Assembly: GCA_026261815.1 (NCBI GenBank)
Contig: JAMPIT010000059.1
Coordinates: 21,934,001-21,998,000, forward strand
DNA length: 64,000 bases
Source: Monarcha castaneiventris obscurior
Taxonomy: Eukaryota; Chordata; Aves; Passeriformes; Monarchidae
Direction: 5' to 3'
The number at the start of each line of letters is the position of its first letter. Within the stretch, counting starts at the first letter, position 1. The notes below the pieces were generated by a model that did not search any database, was not told the DNA's origin, and saw nothing but the letters and a program-made list of their open reading frames with translations. Of the stretch, positions 46,244 through 60,300 are shown one piece after another. Both the position numbers and the translations under genes were made by a program.

Positions 46244-49200
46244 GAATCACAGGCCAGGCTAATATAGTTAGGATTCCAAAACAGTCCCTTGGTTTCCATC
46301 TCATTTGAGCAAGTGAATTCTGCTTGAGGGCCCATTGAGGGAGGCAGAATGGGAAGAAGGAGATCTAAGACTGCAGGAACATCTATGTGTTCTAGACATT
46401 AAATCACCTGGTTCTTGGAGTGAGAATGAAAATTGTAGGAACCTGTGAGTGGTCAAAATTACTGCCAGCAGCTCTAAAGCGAAACAAAAAGAACTGGGTA
46501 GGGCCTACCCACAAGGACTACTGAGAAACACTTTCTCATCTGAGTGGTTCCATGAGATCAGATGCCACTTCTCTACACCTTCCCAAAACAGCACTGTCTG
46601 AATGCTTGAATTCACTATCTGAATCCTGGGGCTCACTGCCTTCAGACTGGCCATTTCTTCACCATATTGACTATGAAAGCATATTAAAAGAAGCAGCAAG
46701 TGCCAGAGAAAAGAAAGACTTGTGGGTCATGCTGTAGAAGTAGCACCAGAGAAGGTGGTAGCACCTTGTAGAACTTAAACACAAGATGAGGGAGATACAA
46801 GTTGTTGGGGTTTTTTTTGTTTGTTTTTTGGTTTTTTTTTTTTAATTAAAAAAACCCTGGTGTTTGCCCAGGCAAATCCTTCATGCTCATCTGAAACCAT
46901 ATTTAACAACAACAGATTTCAAAGGGCCAGTGGTACAGGGGTTTAATTAAAAAGGTCCTGCAAACATGAGAAGACCTTTTTCAGTGAGATGATTAAGAGG
47001 AGTAAACAGAGGACAAAAATAAGTTTTTCCTTTTGCTATGGATTTTCACTGCTCTGTGCCTTGTTCTGCTCAGTTTGGGCTTAGATGTCTGATTTGAACT
47101 TCATTTCCATACTAATTTCCATAAATAACTGGGAGAAAACTTCCCAGGTGAAAGACTTACAAATGCAGAGTACAAACCAAGCTTACCTCAGTCCTTGCTG
47201 CCTGTATAAAATGCTGCCAGGTCAGAATGGGAGCTTTTATATCCAAGTTTTCGATATAAATATGTCAAATGGGAAGAACTCACCCTTGCACTTTGACATA
47301 CCAAGATCTACAGTTCAATTAGGACAAAATTTGGCAGTAGAACATTCTTCTAGCATTAATAACTGTTGTATCTTTGGTGTAACATGAGATGATGTTACTA
47401 GTCATAACATGAAATTTCCACAAGTCTTTCTCTAAGTGGCAGAAGAGAAAGCATGCCAGGTTTTGCAGCCCATGAATTTTGGGAGAGGAGTGAAGAGAAT
47501 TGGAGAGGCCCTATGAACTGCCTTTGGCAATTACAAGATTAAACAGAGACACATGTCTTAGTTCTATATAGATTTTATCAGTGTACAGAATAGCCCATCA
47601 GACTGCATTTTCCACATTTTCACCAATTTTATACATCTTCTTGCAATTAACACATGGTTCAAAGACTGGAATAAAAAAAATCATTGATACTTTATGTCAT
47701 CTGGCATTCATCCATAATTTCTCGCTGAATTATTCCATGTTGTCTGGGAACAGCATTTGACAACAGCAGTCTTCAAAGGGTTAGTCCTGCAGGAGCTGTG
47801 TAAAGCAGATTCTGCAAACTCTTACATGGATAGTCCTGGTTTAGTCAGATGATGATTAACAAGGAGAGCTGGTCCAAAACAACTGGAGTAATGTAATGTC
47901 TTTTTAATTACTTCATGCTGCTAGGCTGAAATACATGAGTTTGTGGAACTCAGTGGTGTAATGCCTAAGAGCTGGGTGTCCATCCAACACCACAGGATGT
48001 TCAGCACTCCACCCAGCCATGTCACACGAGTGATGAGTTCTACCTATTAGGGACCCTTCCACAAAACTAGTGTCTAAGGATTAAGGAACAATGAAAGCTG
48101 CAATCTTTCTAAATGTCAGTAACATTGAGATTTTCAGTGTATATTAGCTTTAGAGAAATTCTATATTGATACCAAATCTTGATTTTTAGTTTTTCTAATG
48201 AACTTAGGTTTCTTACAAATTACAGTGATACAGGTGATCTGGTATTCCTAAGCCTGTTGAGTCTTTTTTTCTGTCAGTATTAAAAAAAAATCACAAAAAT
48301 TAAGCCAAAGAAGACCATTCTTAGAAAAGCATCTACTCATTGAAATAGTGGCAAAATTTAGCTTTTAAAAAAGAAGTAAGGATTATTTATGCATTATTGA
48401 ATATTTTTATAGCTATTATAACACTGTAGTCCTACTAGCAGGAAAGAATTTCTGGAATGTAAAATTTTGATATTATGATGGTGATTTGTTACTACTTTAG
48501 CTAAAAGTTATGGCAAATATAAACAGAACCAATCCTACATCTTCCACGTACTGTCAAAATTCAAGGTTTATGAAAGTACATTGAGTGATATCAGCCTCTG
48601 GCAGAGCATTACTGATGTGAATGTCTGCCTCACATAGTCTGGCACAGCAGCAAAGCACTGGGCTGAGGCTCAGCCCAAAGTCCATTGTAGAGCTCTGCTG
48701 AAATTACTTGCAAGAAATGATAATGTGCAGCTGCACAGTCACTCTTTTGTAAGCCAGTTTAGCATTGTGAAACAGGGCATTCCCTAGGGATGTACAGAAG
48801 TATTTGTGCAGTTGTGAGACGCATTGCTTAGGTTTAATCTAGATGTACAATAAAGCCAGGGTATAAAACATGCAAAGAGATCCTCATAGATGTAGCAAAC
48901 CTATGTTTAGTGAGCAAAAGCTATGGCTCTGTCTGCACTGCAGCTACTGCACTCTGAGCTGATGGAAGATTTCTAGCCATGTAGACTGTGCTGTCTCATG
49001 TGGCAAGCAGTGTTTACATCTCCTCACAAAGACTGGTGCTGACAATGTGGGGCAGGTACACAAGGTGAACTCCTCAGGACCAACCTGATTCCCTATCAGG
49101 ATGAGCCATGGATGATATCTTTGCTGTTCTGTATGTCTGGTTTCCATTGCAAAGACCAGGAGTGCAGGCAGGAAGGCAGATGCAGCACAGAGCAGCAACA

Positions 49201-50712
49201 CCTCGATCTGAGCAAACACTGGACCAAGAACTGTGACACACAAGAGCAAGAAATGCAAACAGTGAGACTGAAAAATTAGGGCTAAGTTTAGCTGATAATA
49301 AGACATTTTCCATCAGGTATGTGCTTAGGTTTCTTGAAAGGTTGAACAAAAACAACACAAAGGATGTTCTCTCCTCACCAGTTTGGGCTAAGTAACAGTA
49401 ACTCCAGTGCCTCTGCCTGAGGTAAGTCATGCTTCTATTGCTCACTGTGTAAGAGAAGGTTTAAATTACTTCAGTGAAAGTATTGGGCAGAAGGTTTAAA
49501 ATTAAACAAAAAGAAATACTTTTTTACACATGACTGCACTGTAGATTTCAATAATGCTGCTTGGTTTCAGCTCAAAACTACAAGCAGGTTGATGAGAGCC
49601 TTGGAAAACCCATGAGTGCATTAGAAGCTGCCAGCTCTAGAAACCCTTAAACTGACCTTAAACAGCTCACAGAAACTGGGAAACTGCAACAGAGGCATAT
49701 ACAGGGACTTTGCATTAGTTTATATTTGTCTTGTTTTTATGGTTAGAGTCAGAACATTGAGCTAAGTGGGCCTCTAAGGGTGTCTGAGATGTATTTGTTC
49801 ACATCTGTGAGTACCAAAGCAGACATGTAAAATGGATGTTGAGAGGTTACCATAGTCAGCTTCTTTCTTACCTGCATATTTTCAGCATGCTTTTTTCCTA
49901 GTTTGTTATTTAAAAAGGAGAATGTCACTTGCCTGAGAGGCATTTAGAATCTTTAGTCTTACCAGGAAAGATTTCCCAGAGAATTGATTTGCAGTACCTT
50001 GCTGCAGAATGTCACTTGAATACTGCTGGACCTTCATAGAACCCATTCAAAACAAACACCCACACTGACTGTGCACCTCCATAGTCTCTCTTTCCAATGT
50101 GGGTTGTGCCTATTCTGCTCTAGACTCATCTACATCATGATTTCTAATCTGCTAAAATGAATGTCGTGACCACCGCCATCAAAAGCCTTTCTGAAGTAAA
50201 ATAATACAATAGAAATCGCTTTTCCTTTGTCTGCAGCATCTGTTACCCATGACAGAATAAAAGTGGATTATTCTGATATAAGCTATTCTCCAACACATGC
50301 ACACACACACACACACACACACTACTACATTGTTTTTTACTCTCTGCATGTTATCCTCCAGGAAGTCTCATAGTTCCTTGTTCCATTACTTCTGTTTCCA
50401 GAAACAGAAGCTTTGATGATTGGTTGCATTTTCTTCCTGTCCTTTTAAAGCTCTCAACATGTCTACTCTTCCCATTGGATGAAATGTGATCTATTATCCA
50501 TAAATTGTCAAAAGTGATTTTTAATAGCTCTGAAATCTCATCAGCCAGTTCAGGATGTGTCCTAGGACACAAAGGTGCCATCCCTGCCTTGGCACTGACC
50601 ACTCCACTAACCAAGCTAATTAACAGTAGTAAGTCAATCAGCCATCTGATGATGGAGGAGGTTCATGAAGCCACACTGAGGTTCATTCACCCATGGACTG
50701 GGGCATAGCAAC
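46244..50712. other. Intergenic, 4.5 kb without a supported gene
   Basis: AT-rich. Contains a T-rich/G-interrupted low-complexity run at about 46803-46850 and a (CA)11 repeat at 50301-50322. Frames of 60-123 aa are unremarkable. Confidence 0.55.
50301..50322. repeat. (AC)11 microsatellite
   Basis: Eleven uninterrupted AC units, preceded by a short imperfect AC stretch. Confidence 0.98.
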
Positions 50713-51337
50713 TGTGCCGGTTTTGGCCACGATCCAGCAATATATATCCTCTGGGAGAAAAGTCAGGTTACAACCACCCTTCCCCCCCACAAGGTTCGGG
50801 AAAAAATTCCTCGAAGGAAAGTGAAGGAGATAAAACCTATTTATTAACAAACACACAGGAAAAGGATAATAATACTAAATAGCAAAACCCCTCACTATAA
50901 CAAGAAAACCTGGGAAGAAATTAGAGTCCTCTTATGGGTGTGGTCCCTCCTTCTCGGAGCTGGCGTGGGGGGTGGCCTTCAGCCCCCTCCGGGCCTGAAG
51001 AGAAGCTCTCCTGATGTATTCTGATGTTGTTGAAACAGTCCAGAAGAGGAAAAAAAGGAGGGGAAAAAAAACCCCCACCAAAATCCTAGGAATTACGCTG
51101 GAGAAGAAGGGAAGGAAAAAAAAAACCAAGAAAAACCGGCTGAGGAGACAGGCAAAAGGTGCTCCCTCCGTGCTGCCGCCAGAAGACCCAGAGCCGTCTC
51201 TATCTCCGTGTCCTTGGGAACTTGCTTTGAAAAGTTTTTTTTTTCCTCCCCTCTCAAGCTCAGTTTAAAGGCACAAAACTAATTTTCTGGCATAGAGCCG
51301 TGATAGGGGATACACATCATAGAGTCACCCCAAGACA
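50713..51337 (-). mobile_element. Solo LTR of an endogenous retrovirus (ERVL-like)
   Basis: The 625-bp block reads on the - strand from TGTCTTGGGGTGACTCTATG to ...GGCCAAAACCGGCACA, with TG/CA ends. AATAAA (plus-strand tttatt near 50841) is in its distal part. Flanking pentamers are gcaac (50708-50712) and tcaac (51338-51342), 4 of 5 matching, which fits a 5-bp target duplication as in ERVL-type elements. The 'GGTGACT.TATGATG' start resembles an LTR I recall from passerine genomes. No internal retroviral sequence, so it is a solo LTR. The 65-84 aa frames across it are not genes. Confidence 0.78.
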
Positions 51338-54300
51338 TCAACAGAGGGTATTTTGGAAACACCACCATTGCACCTTTAACTTTCAAAATGTGCACTCTGC
51401 TGTTCTGATCATCTGTGCTCTGTGCAACATCTGTAGTTATAAGTGATTCTTTCCAAATGGTGAAAGTTCTGGAAATCGACAGGCTAATTTGTACAACCAG
51501 AATGTACTCAGATAAATAAGATTACACTAGGATCTTGGGGGCAAGGGGAATTTGCAATGCCATATGTATTAATTTCTGTGCCAGAGGCAATGATTTTAAT
51601 CCACTGCAATTTTATGTGCTTTGCCCAGGAAAATTATACTCTCAATATCTTGTTCTCTCTGCTTCATTTCTGAACTTCTCAGACAATGAGAATGCTTGTC
51701 TGTACTTGAATAAAATCTCATCTATTGTGTTAGTCTCCATCCTTGCTTGCTTGAATTCTTAGTATGCCACAAAACCAGCTCTGGTAGTGTTTGCTCCTTA
51801 CCAACATTTTCCAAAGAGGATGATGCCAATATCAAAATTGGGGTGATTTTTGGTATAATTTTTTGGTAGAAGACAAGCATAGTTTTGTGTCTCTTAAATA
51901 ATTTCTGTAAGGAAAGAAAAAAAACCCAAGAAAGGCAAGTCAGCTGGCTGCAAACAGTATTTGAGTTACAATAATGAATTGTGAAGGCACAAGCTAGGGA
52001 TTGTGAGACTGTTTGGACTGAGCATGTTAGATATAGGAGGACATTTCTTTGATTCCGTCAAGTTCTCACTGTAAGCTCCCTCCTGATAGCTGAGCAGATG
52101 TATGCAGATATTGGACTATTAGGTTTGACAGGAAAGGGAATGCAAACTGACTGCTGAACTATACTAATACTGAGCATAACATAATTTTTGACACTGTCAG
52201 TGTCCCTATTAAAAATCTGAATGCATTGTTGAAGTCAATGTAGGATTTGTGATTTATTTTCAATCAAACATACAGGTGAAGAAGTCTTCACAAAGTCAGT
52301 TTTGACAGTGAGTGTAAAAGCATCTGAAGTGAAGACTGTCAGGATGACTGAAACTCCCTGTAAATCATGGCTTTGGACACCTTTCTCTCCAGCTGGACAC
52401 CTTCAGGAACTCCTCAGCTTGAAAGAATTATTTGTTCAACTTGTTTCCAAACCCTATTTCTTTTTTTTCCGTGTAGCTGCAAATACAATAAACTCAAGCA
52501 GAGTGAAATGAACTGGCACTTCAGATTAATGTCAACATCTGTGTGAAAATACTTCCCATCATTGGATAGCACTATTAGCTATATCTAGTTTATTTGGATA
52601 GCTGCATTTAGTACTGCAGACTTCCCTTCATTGCAGCTGCAGGTTATTAACCTAGAACACGACCTCTTTTAGTTATTACTTGAGACAGTAATAGTAGTGA
52701 TACAGATTACAATGAAGATCCCTTGAGAAAAAGTACAGTAATTAAACTCTATGTCACTAGAATTTTTCATGTCCTATAATGAAGCCTGTGTATTAATGAA
52801 AAATAAATAAATAAATATGGGGAAATAATGTGGAAACACTTAGCTAAACGAATCTCTTTTTTTTTTTTTGATTGACTTCTCTCCTAAGTATCAAAGATGA
52901 GATTAAAGGAGCAGTGCGTGGTGGCAATAAGAAGAGCAAACTCATACTAGAATGAGTTTGGAAAGTAAATCTAATGCTTTAGGGCCCAAGCTGAACACCC
53001 CTGCAACTAGGATTGGAACATAAATTTCAGGTAGGTTTGACCCAGTATGGAAATAGGCCATGTGAACTTTCTTTGAAAGATAATTACAGACCACTGCCAG
53101 AGGCATGACATTTCATCATTTACACTCTTGATCTTTTCGAGCTTGTTGAAACCTATGTTCCTATGAACATCTGAAGTTACCACAGGCTTCTGTTCATTTA
53201 CTTGCCTCAGAATCCCATAAGGATTTTTATGTTAGAGTTTCATGTTTATTCAGAACGCAATATCAAATTTGATAAAAATTCAATAATGGCATTCAGTTGC
53301 ACAAGAATGTATGCATTATTTTTTTTGTTTGATATCAAAGTTACTAGTGAACGTATATGAGCATGAGAAGATAAAGCACATAAAGAGGCAGAAAGATCAG
53401 TTGGTTGGACTGCTGAATTTTGCTCCCAGGACCTACAGCTTTAAAGTGCTAATTAAGGTTAGCTGGTAACTTCTCGTATGTGCGTCAGCTGCGTAACGCT
53501 GCAAAATGGGTGTGCTTTGCAAGGGAACATTTCTGATTAAAGATGGTAGAAGTCCTTTTCCCTGTGATTCAGAGGAACATGACCCAGACATAAAAAGATA
53601 AAAATCACTGAATATTACTTTTTACTTTGAACGAAATCATCTAACTCACCCCACTCTCTGAATGATTCATTGCAATATTATCAAGAGAGAGCTGAGAATG
53701 CGTATTATAAATAAAGGACAGACCAATTTCAAAAGAGGTGATGCTATCAGGAGAAGCATCTATGAAAAGAAAATAGATACAGGGATGAAATTTAAGGTAA
53801 CATATTCAAGTCTCTTTCTTCAGATTTTAATTAAACACCCAGGCTTATCTTTCAAGTAGTGCTATGCTTCCAGCACTTGGCTAGGAGACTCTGGGATATG
53901 TAGAATTTGAAAAGCTCACAGCCAGTCATGGAAACTTTTTATAAAGGCTGCCCTATGTCGCCTGAAGACAGACACAGCCACCCATACATATTCATGCATT
54001 TTAATTCAATAAAAGGTAGCAATTAGTTTATGGTATGCACAATTGAAGGATGCTCCCTTCCCCTCTTGAGTGTAAAAGGCACGTCCTTACTGTAAATGAT
54101 GAAAAAAGCCTTTTAGTTAATCCTAAGGCATCCTACAGATTGATTGCTTTGTAAGTATCCCTCATCTACTACAGCAGGTGAATAAAACCCAAGCAGCCAT
54201 TTAAGGTGTAATACTTCCATCCTGCATCATGCCTCCATAAATATATAACGCAGCCAGAGCAGCCCATGGCAGCCTTTCAAACCAGTGAGAGAGGGTACCC

Positions 54301-57300
54301 ATTTCTTTAGTGCATGCTGGCCAAAAGCCACTTTCTTTCCTGCAATGCAGAAACTTGGAAAAAGAACACTTTACTAGTTAATTCTGCACCTTTCACATCA
54401 CAACATGGTTTCCTACTTTCCAAATAGTTGGGATGGCTCCCTGAGATGCCCTGCAGGGTCCTTTTACCCTTGGCAGCACAGCTCTTCAAGATGCCATGCT
54501 GCTATTTGTGGCTTCCTACCACAGCTGCACATCAAATATACAAAGTAGCAGCCAGACACGCTTTAGCAGCAGGAATAAAATGTGAGGACTGGAAGAGAAG
54601 TTACTTGTTTTTTGTTGTTCTGGTAAGAAATTAGTAATCAAATGTACAGAAGAAAGTAATTGCTTGCTGTTCTAAGCAATTGTTGCAGAAAGAAGTGTTT
54701 GTTACTGGGAGAACAAGGGTCAAGTTCACTAATTGTACATTCATGATTAGCAATAGGCTTAATCTAGGAACATTTTGAGGTTGTATCCAAGATCTCTTCA
54801 TCCAATTTAGCATTTCCCTTGTATCTGTTTCTCCACCATCACCAAATGACAGAGGGAGAAAAGAAACTGTGACAAAACAGAAGTGGAAGTGGTAATGCTT
54901 TAGTTCTTGAGAAGTCTAGAGAAATAGTGAGACGCTGAGATGCACTTGCATGCAGTCTGACTTTGCCCCACTCCTATTTCTGAGGTGAACAATTAAGCCT
55001 TTATGTAATTTCATGCACATTTGGTGCCATTTTGAATGCCCTTAGGAATCCTGCCTGATCTCCAGACCTCCAGATGCTACCCTAGAAAGGCACGGATTTC
55101 CTACAGGTCCTGTGGTGTATCTGCAACCTCGGTGTGAATGCAATGATAGCTTGCACCCAGAGGACACAGATTTCAGATGAGCACACCTAAAGTTTTCACT
55201 GAAGTGTCTGACACTGAAGCTGAAGCCACTTCCATCCCAGTGCCTCCACAATGTGCAGTATAACTCAGGCAAGTTATATTTTGCAGTTTTAGCAGTCGGG
55301 GACTGTCCGAACTGGTTACAGAACAGACCTGCAGTCACATGTCAATAGCACATGCCTTCATCTCTGCAGGAGATTTTATTCAGTTGAGTGTTCAGGTTCA
55401 AGTTTGCAGTAAGCTCAGTGGCCTTGCAAAGTCTAAGTGTGAAGCTGCATCTGTTAATGAGAACACTCATCCCTTTTGCTCCTGTAGAGAACACTGTGCA
55501 GTGAAGGAAGCAGGTATTCCATGGATTTGTGCTCCACCCTTTGTGTTCTTGGTGTGTTGGGATGTCACGTCAATGAAAGGCAGTGACCCTTGCCAAGGCC
55601 AGCCCTGGGTTTTACTGCACTGTAGCATTTCCGTGGTTCCCTTTTCTGTCCCTGCCCTGTCCTACCTTGCTTGCAAAGTATCACAGAGCCATAAATAAAG
55701 AATCTTTCCTAAAAAACTATCCTGCACTTTGCATAAACCCCTACTCAACACCCACCTCCAGGAATCACCTCCTGGCAAGGTACAGAAAATCCTACATTTA
55801 CTTTAATATAGATTTCAGACCCTGATTAAACACTCATGAGTGTCCACCAACCATTTTCTTTTCCTTTCCCACACCAGGTAACATGGTCCTGCATTACCTC
55901 ACATTTTTTGCAAGGGTCTCTAGAGGAAGAAAATGAACCAAAAAATCCCTAAAATAACAGGTTTAGCCAGCATCTCAGTCATCTGGCAGGAATATGGGAT
56001 CAGCGGGAATGGAGTATTTACTGTTTCCCCTTTAAGAAGCACAAAAAATGTCACTTCTGGTTTATAGAACTTTCCCAAACAACTCTTTCTGGAACAAGAT
56101 TATTTAATTAGCAAATACAGTGGATTTTGCAAGAACTAGAAGACTCTCTTCAGTGATGTAACACCTTCCTAATCTAACCCAGTGTGGTCTGTAGTGACTT
56201 TTATATATTTTCCTACAAATTTATCACAAGAAGGAGAATTTTGGCTCCCAATACACGTGGGCAATCCCATGAGATAGTATTTTTTTAAATTTTATTTTAA
56301 TTCTTTTTTTTGGGAGGGTTGAGGTAGAAAAATAAAGAGGATGAGAGATTATTTCACACTCAAGCTGCAACCTTGAAATTATAAAGTCTATCTCCAGCTT
56401 TTCTTTTGAATCCCACTAATGTTTTGGAATATTTAGAAAGAAAAGTCTCATATCTGCAAGAACTGGTCTCTTTTTTTAGGAGCTGAATAACAGATAAGTG
56501 GCAACTTCCACAGGTCACTTCTAGTAGAGCTGCAAAGCTCTCAGTCCAACCAGAGGAAAACCTGGCAGCTTGCATTTTTCCTGCCACAGTTTCTCAGATA
56601 ATACGTGCTAGATTAGGTAATTCTGTAAATTATGCTGATTCATCTTAGCTGTGACACGTTCTGTGGCTGAGACTGCACAGGATGCAACAACTGCTGCTGC
56701 ATCAAGGGTGGAGGATTTCGTCTTTTGTTCAAATAAATAACAGGGGCCTGTATTTTTAATTTTTAATTGAGACTGATCCCTTGAAGACAAAACAGTCAAG
56801 ACCTGCTTGTGGTGTGAGAAATAACCAGAGCTTCTTGAGCCAGGAATGAAGATCTCAGATCTGGGTGGATGCCCTTTTCCTTTCACCACATAAATAGTAT
56901 ATCAGCAAAATACCTACTTAGTTGCCCTTTGTGGTTTGGTTTATCAAGAAAAAAACTTTCATTCTCATTTAATGGGTATCTGACTTGAGTTTTGATATCA
57001 TGGTAAGTATGACAAGCCAGTTCCCACCATCACAAAGTCTCTGTTGTCAAGTTCTCACCCTGCCCTGTGTGTACTGAGGAGCTGACCACACCAGGGGTCA
57101 GCTCCTGGTGGCATCCCCCAGAAGGTGTTTCCATAGAAGAAGCTGCATTTCACTGCCTTGCCACAAACATTGGACAGTTTGCAGCTTTTTAATTTGTCAG
57201 ACATATGCTGGAGGCATACAGAATGGACTAAAGGACAACTGTAAGGACACTATTTTTGATGCCTCACCACTGCTTCTCAAGGTTTCATGTTGCCTGTACT

Positions 57301-60300
57301 GCATACTACAGTCATTCTGATGCTTATAGACAAGAAAATCCAGGGAAAAATGCCTTTTTTTTAAACATAAAAAAGAATCCATACAGCTGATACTAAACTA
57401 AATCCACTGTGGTCTGGTACAGTAGCTTTTACTCACATAACATCTAATGGAAAAGCTAATTGACATTCTGTCATTTCTGTTTCAATTAAATGAACTCACT
57501 GATGCCGCCCTCTAGAATTCGTGACAGCTGATCTATTTCCAAAATAAACTAAGGAACTAAATTTATTTGCAAACAAAGATTACCTCATTCTGGAATCCAT
57601 GCTAAGCCTTTTTTCTGTCCTCATCAACTGATACAAGGGAAAATGTTAAGAAAATACTTTCAAACAGTTAAAGATCAAAAGGGAGAGTATATTTCACAGG
57701 AAGATCATGGTTGAGAAAAATTAATCATAGGTAGTTTCAAATGTTTTAAAAATAAATCAGCGCCCTTGATAAAAACCAGCATACTAGCAATTAAGACAGG
57801 AATTCCAGCAGAAAAACATAATAATTATGGGTAGTATGATAGCATTTCAATAAGAAAAATATATTACAATAAAAATGCAGAACTTTTATATGTTCATCCA
57901 TGTAAGCATCTGAAAGCATGCTGAAATAATTAGTGAAGGAAAGGAAAAGAATGCCAACCACCATTTCTTGGACAATGCAAACAAAAAGCCCTACAGAGAT
58001 CTGTCAGGGCACCACAGACTCCTGTTCCAGGAGTGGTGAGAGGTCCCCAAGTGGATGATGGTAGGATCTGGCAGCCAGGGCATCCCTGGGGCACTTGGGG
58101 CAGCCACAGCCCCGGGGTGAGGCCAGCACTGGCCAGGGATGGTGGGAGCTGTGGCTCAGGTTAGGGCCAAACAGCAGAGGCTCAACTTCAAAGCAGCTCC
58201 CACAAGCAGGGGCTGTGGCTTCTCCAGCATCCCCAGCCACAGAGGGAAGGGGATGTTTTCATATTTCCAAAAATTTCCATATTTCATCCATGATGGGGAA
58301 ACACACTCAGAGCCCCAACATGTATGGGAAATTCCTGCGGAAGTTTGAGAAACATCTCAGTCTTCTGCTAAAACTGGACATTTCTGCCTATGTGGGGATG
58401 TATCAGTGTTGGGCTATGCTGGGTTGGATAGGAAACGAGGTATGCATTTCCAAAAATGCAAGAGAGCAGTGTGAAAATAAAGATTTTCATTGGACAGGTG
58501 GTTTCTGCCTGCATGAGATTTGAATTGGTTGACATAACTGTAAAAGCTTCCACCGCAGGATGTGTGTGTGTGTTCGTAGCAAAAATCAGGCACGCTCAGT
58601 GAACCAGCAAACAATCCACTGCCACTAGCATGGCCATTAACCATCTGCAGGGATCTTTTAGTGTTATAAAGTTGGACATGGAAATGTGACAAATGGCCTT
58701 ATTACACAGGAGCGCGTTTTATGTGGCATTAAACATGCAAAATGTATTTAAAATTAAACATCTGCTTACAGCCAAAATGCCTTCATTTTGTTTACAGGTG
58801 ATCTCTACCAACCTGAGTTTTATTGTGAAAGGGGCACATACATGGAATTCAGCAAACAGAATTATGTGCCTGTATTATTATTTAAGTAGATTTAAGTTTC
58901 TACTATCTCATTAGTATTTTGTTTGGAATGTAATACACCGGCAATTACTCCCTTTGCTCCCTTATTAATATTTTAGAACTATATCATCTTGATTTCCTCA
59001 GAGGTCCAGGAAACAGCAAAAAGGAAGAAACTCATCACTGAGCTGTTCTGTTCCTCTATTTATGGTACAGGTCAATGTATTACGGAAACTTTTTGAGAAA
59101 AAAAAAAATAAGAGCAGTGTTTGGCTTTCCAATGTGCAGTAACACACTGCTTCCATTCCTATAATGCCCCGAGCAGTTTGTTACCTGCACACCTTATTCC
59201 TGTGCAACCTCCTCTGGACATAAAGGTTTGCATAAAGTGTTTATCTTGATATATAATTAAAAAAACCAAAACAACCAATCAAACAAAAAACCCTATTCTG
59301 TCTACTCTCTGAACATTTCTCCTTCATTCATTCAAACACCTTCCTAATTTTTTTTGTTCCTGGATGTTCTGCCTACCACTGATTCTCCTTAGGTAAAAGA
59401 ATTGGGATGAGTTTCCATTATTTTATTTGGAGGAAAATATTGCACAGTGCTGAGCTGGCCTGGTGGAGAAAAGAATGTACCTGGAGCAGAACAGAGGAAA
59501 GTAGAGGAGCAACAAGTTCTGTTCCCTCAGGGGTTGTACTTCTGCCTTTTCCATTGCCTGCTGAAAATGCAATTCATTTCACTGTCCCACAGTCTTATTA
59601 CTTCGGTGTTATTTTTATCCGTATCACTGTTCCTTATTATTAGTCTTGCTATAATGCCTGGGTACGTCTGCCAAGATCAAGACTGTACAAATAGGGCCTG
59701 AATCTGCCAGTAAAATGTCGCATATTATAATGGAAGAGGTAGGAACAAGAAGAGAGAAAGTGAACATTATCGTTTCAGTTTTATGTAGAGAATAAGCCAA
59801 ACTAGAGGAGATGTTCTCACATCTGGGAGTCTAGTGCCAGCTTGAATGTCCCACTGTTCCCAAAAGAGATGGCAGATGTGACAGCCACAGTCCTCTGGAG
59901 GCTGTTGGACACACGTCTGGGAGTGTAAAGAGCTGCCTGTGTTTAGGCAACCTCTGTTCAGCCCACTTCAGGTCACTTGCTCAAGGTTGTTCAAGAAGTG
60001 CATAGCAAAGCTGTGCTTCAATATAAATCCCACAAGCTCCAGTTCACTGTCTTAATCACAAATTAATTCTTCCTGGTTTCAGCTTCTCTTTTTTTCTTTC
60101 TCCCAACCACCTACACTACTGCTGTTATGAAGTGAATTATCCTTACTTGCTTTACATTTTTCTTCTTTCTGTTTCGATCTTTGATTTTGGCTCCAGTCCT
60201 CCTCTCTCGCTCAGCAGAAGGCTGAACGCTGCTTCAGTTGGAGGCTGTGTTACAGAATGTTCTCCACCCCTTCTGCTCTTTTGTTGGCATCTCCTCCCAC

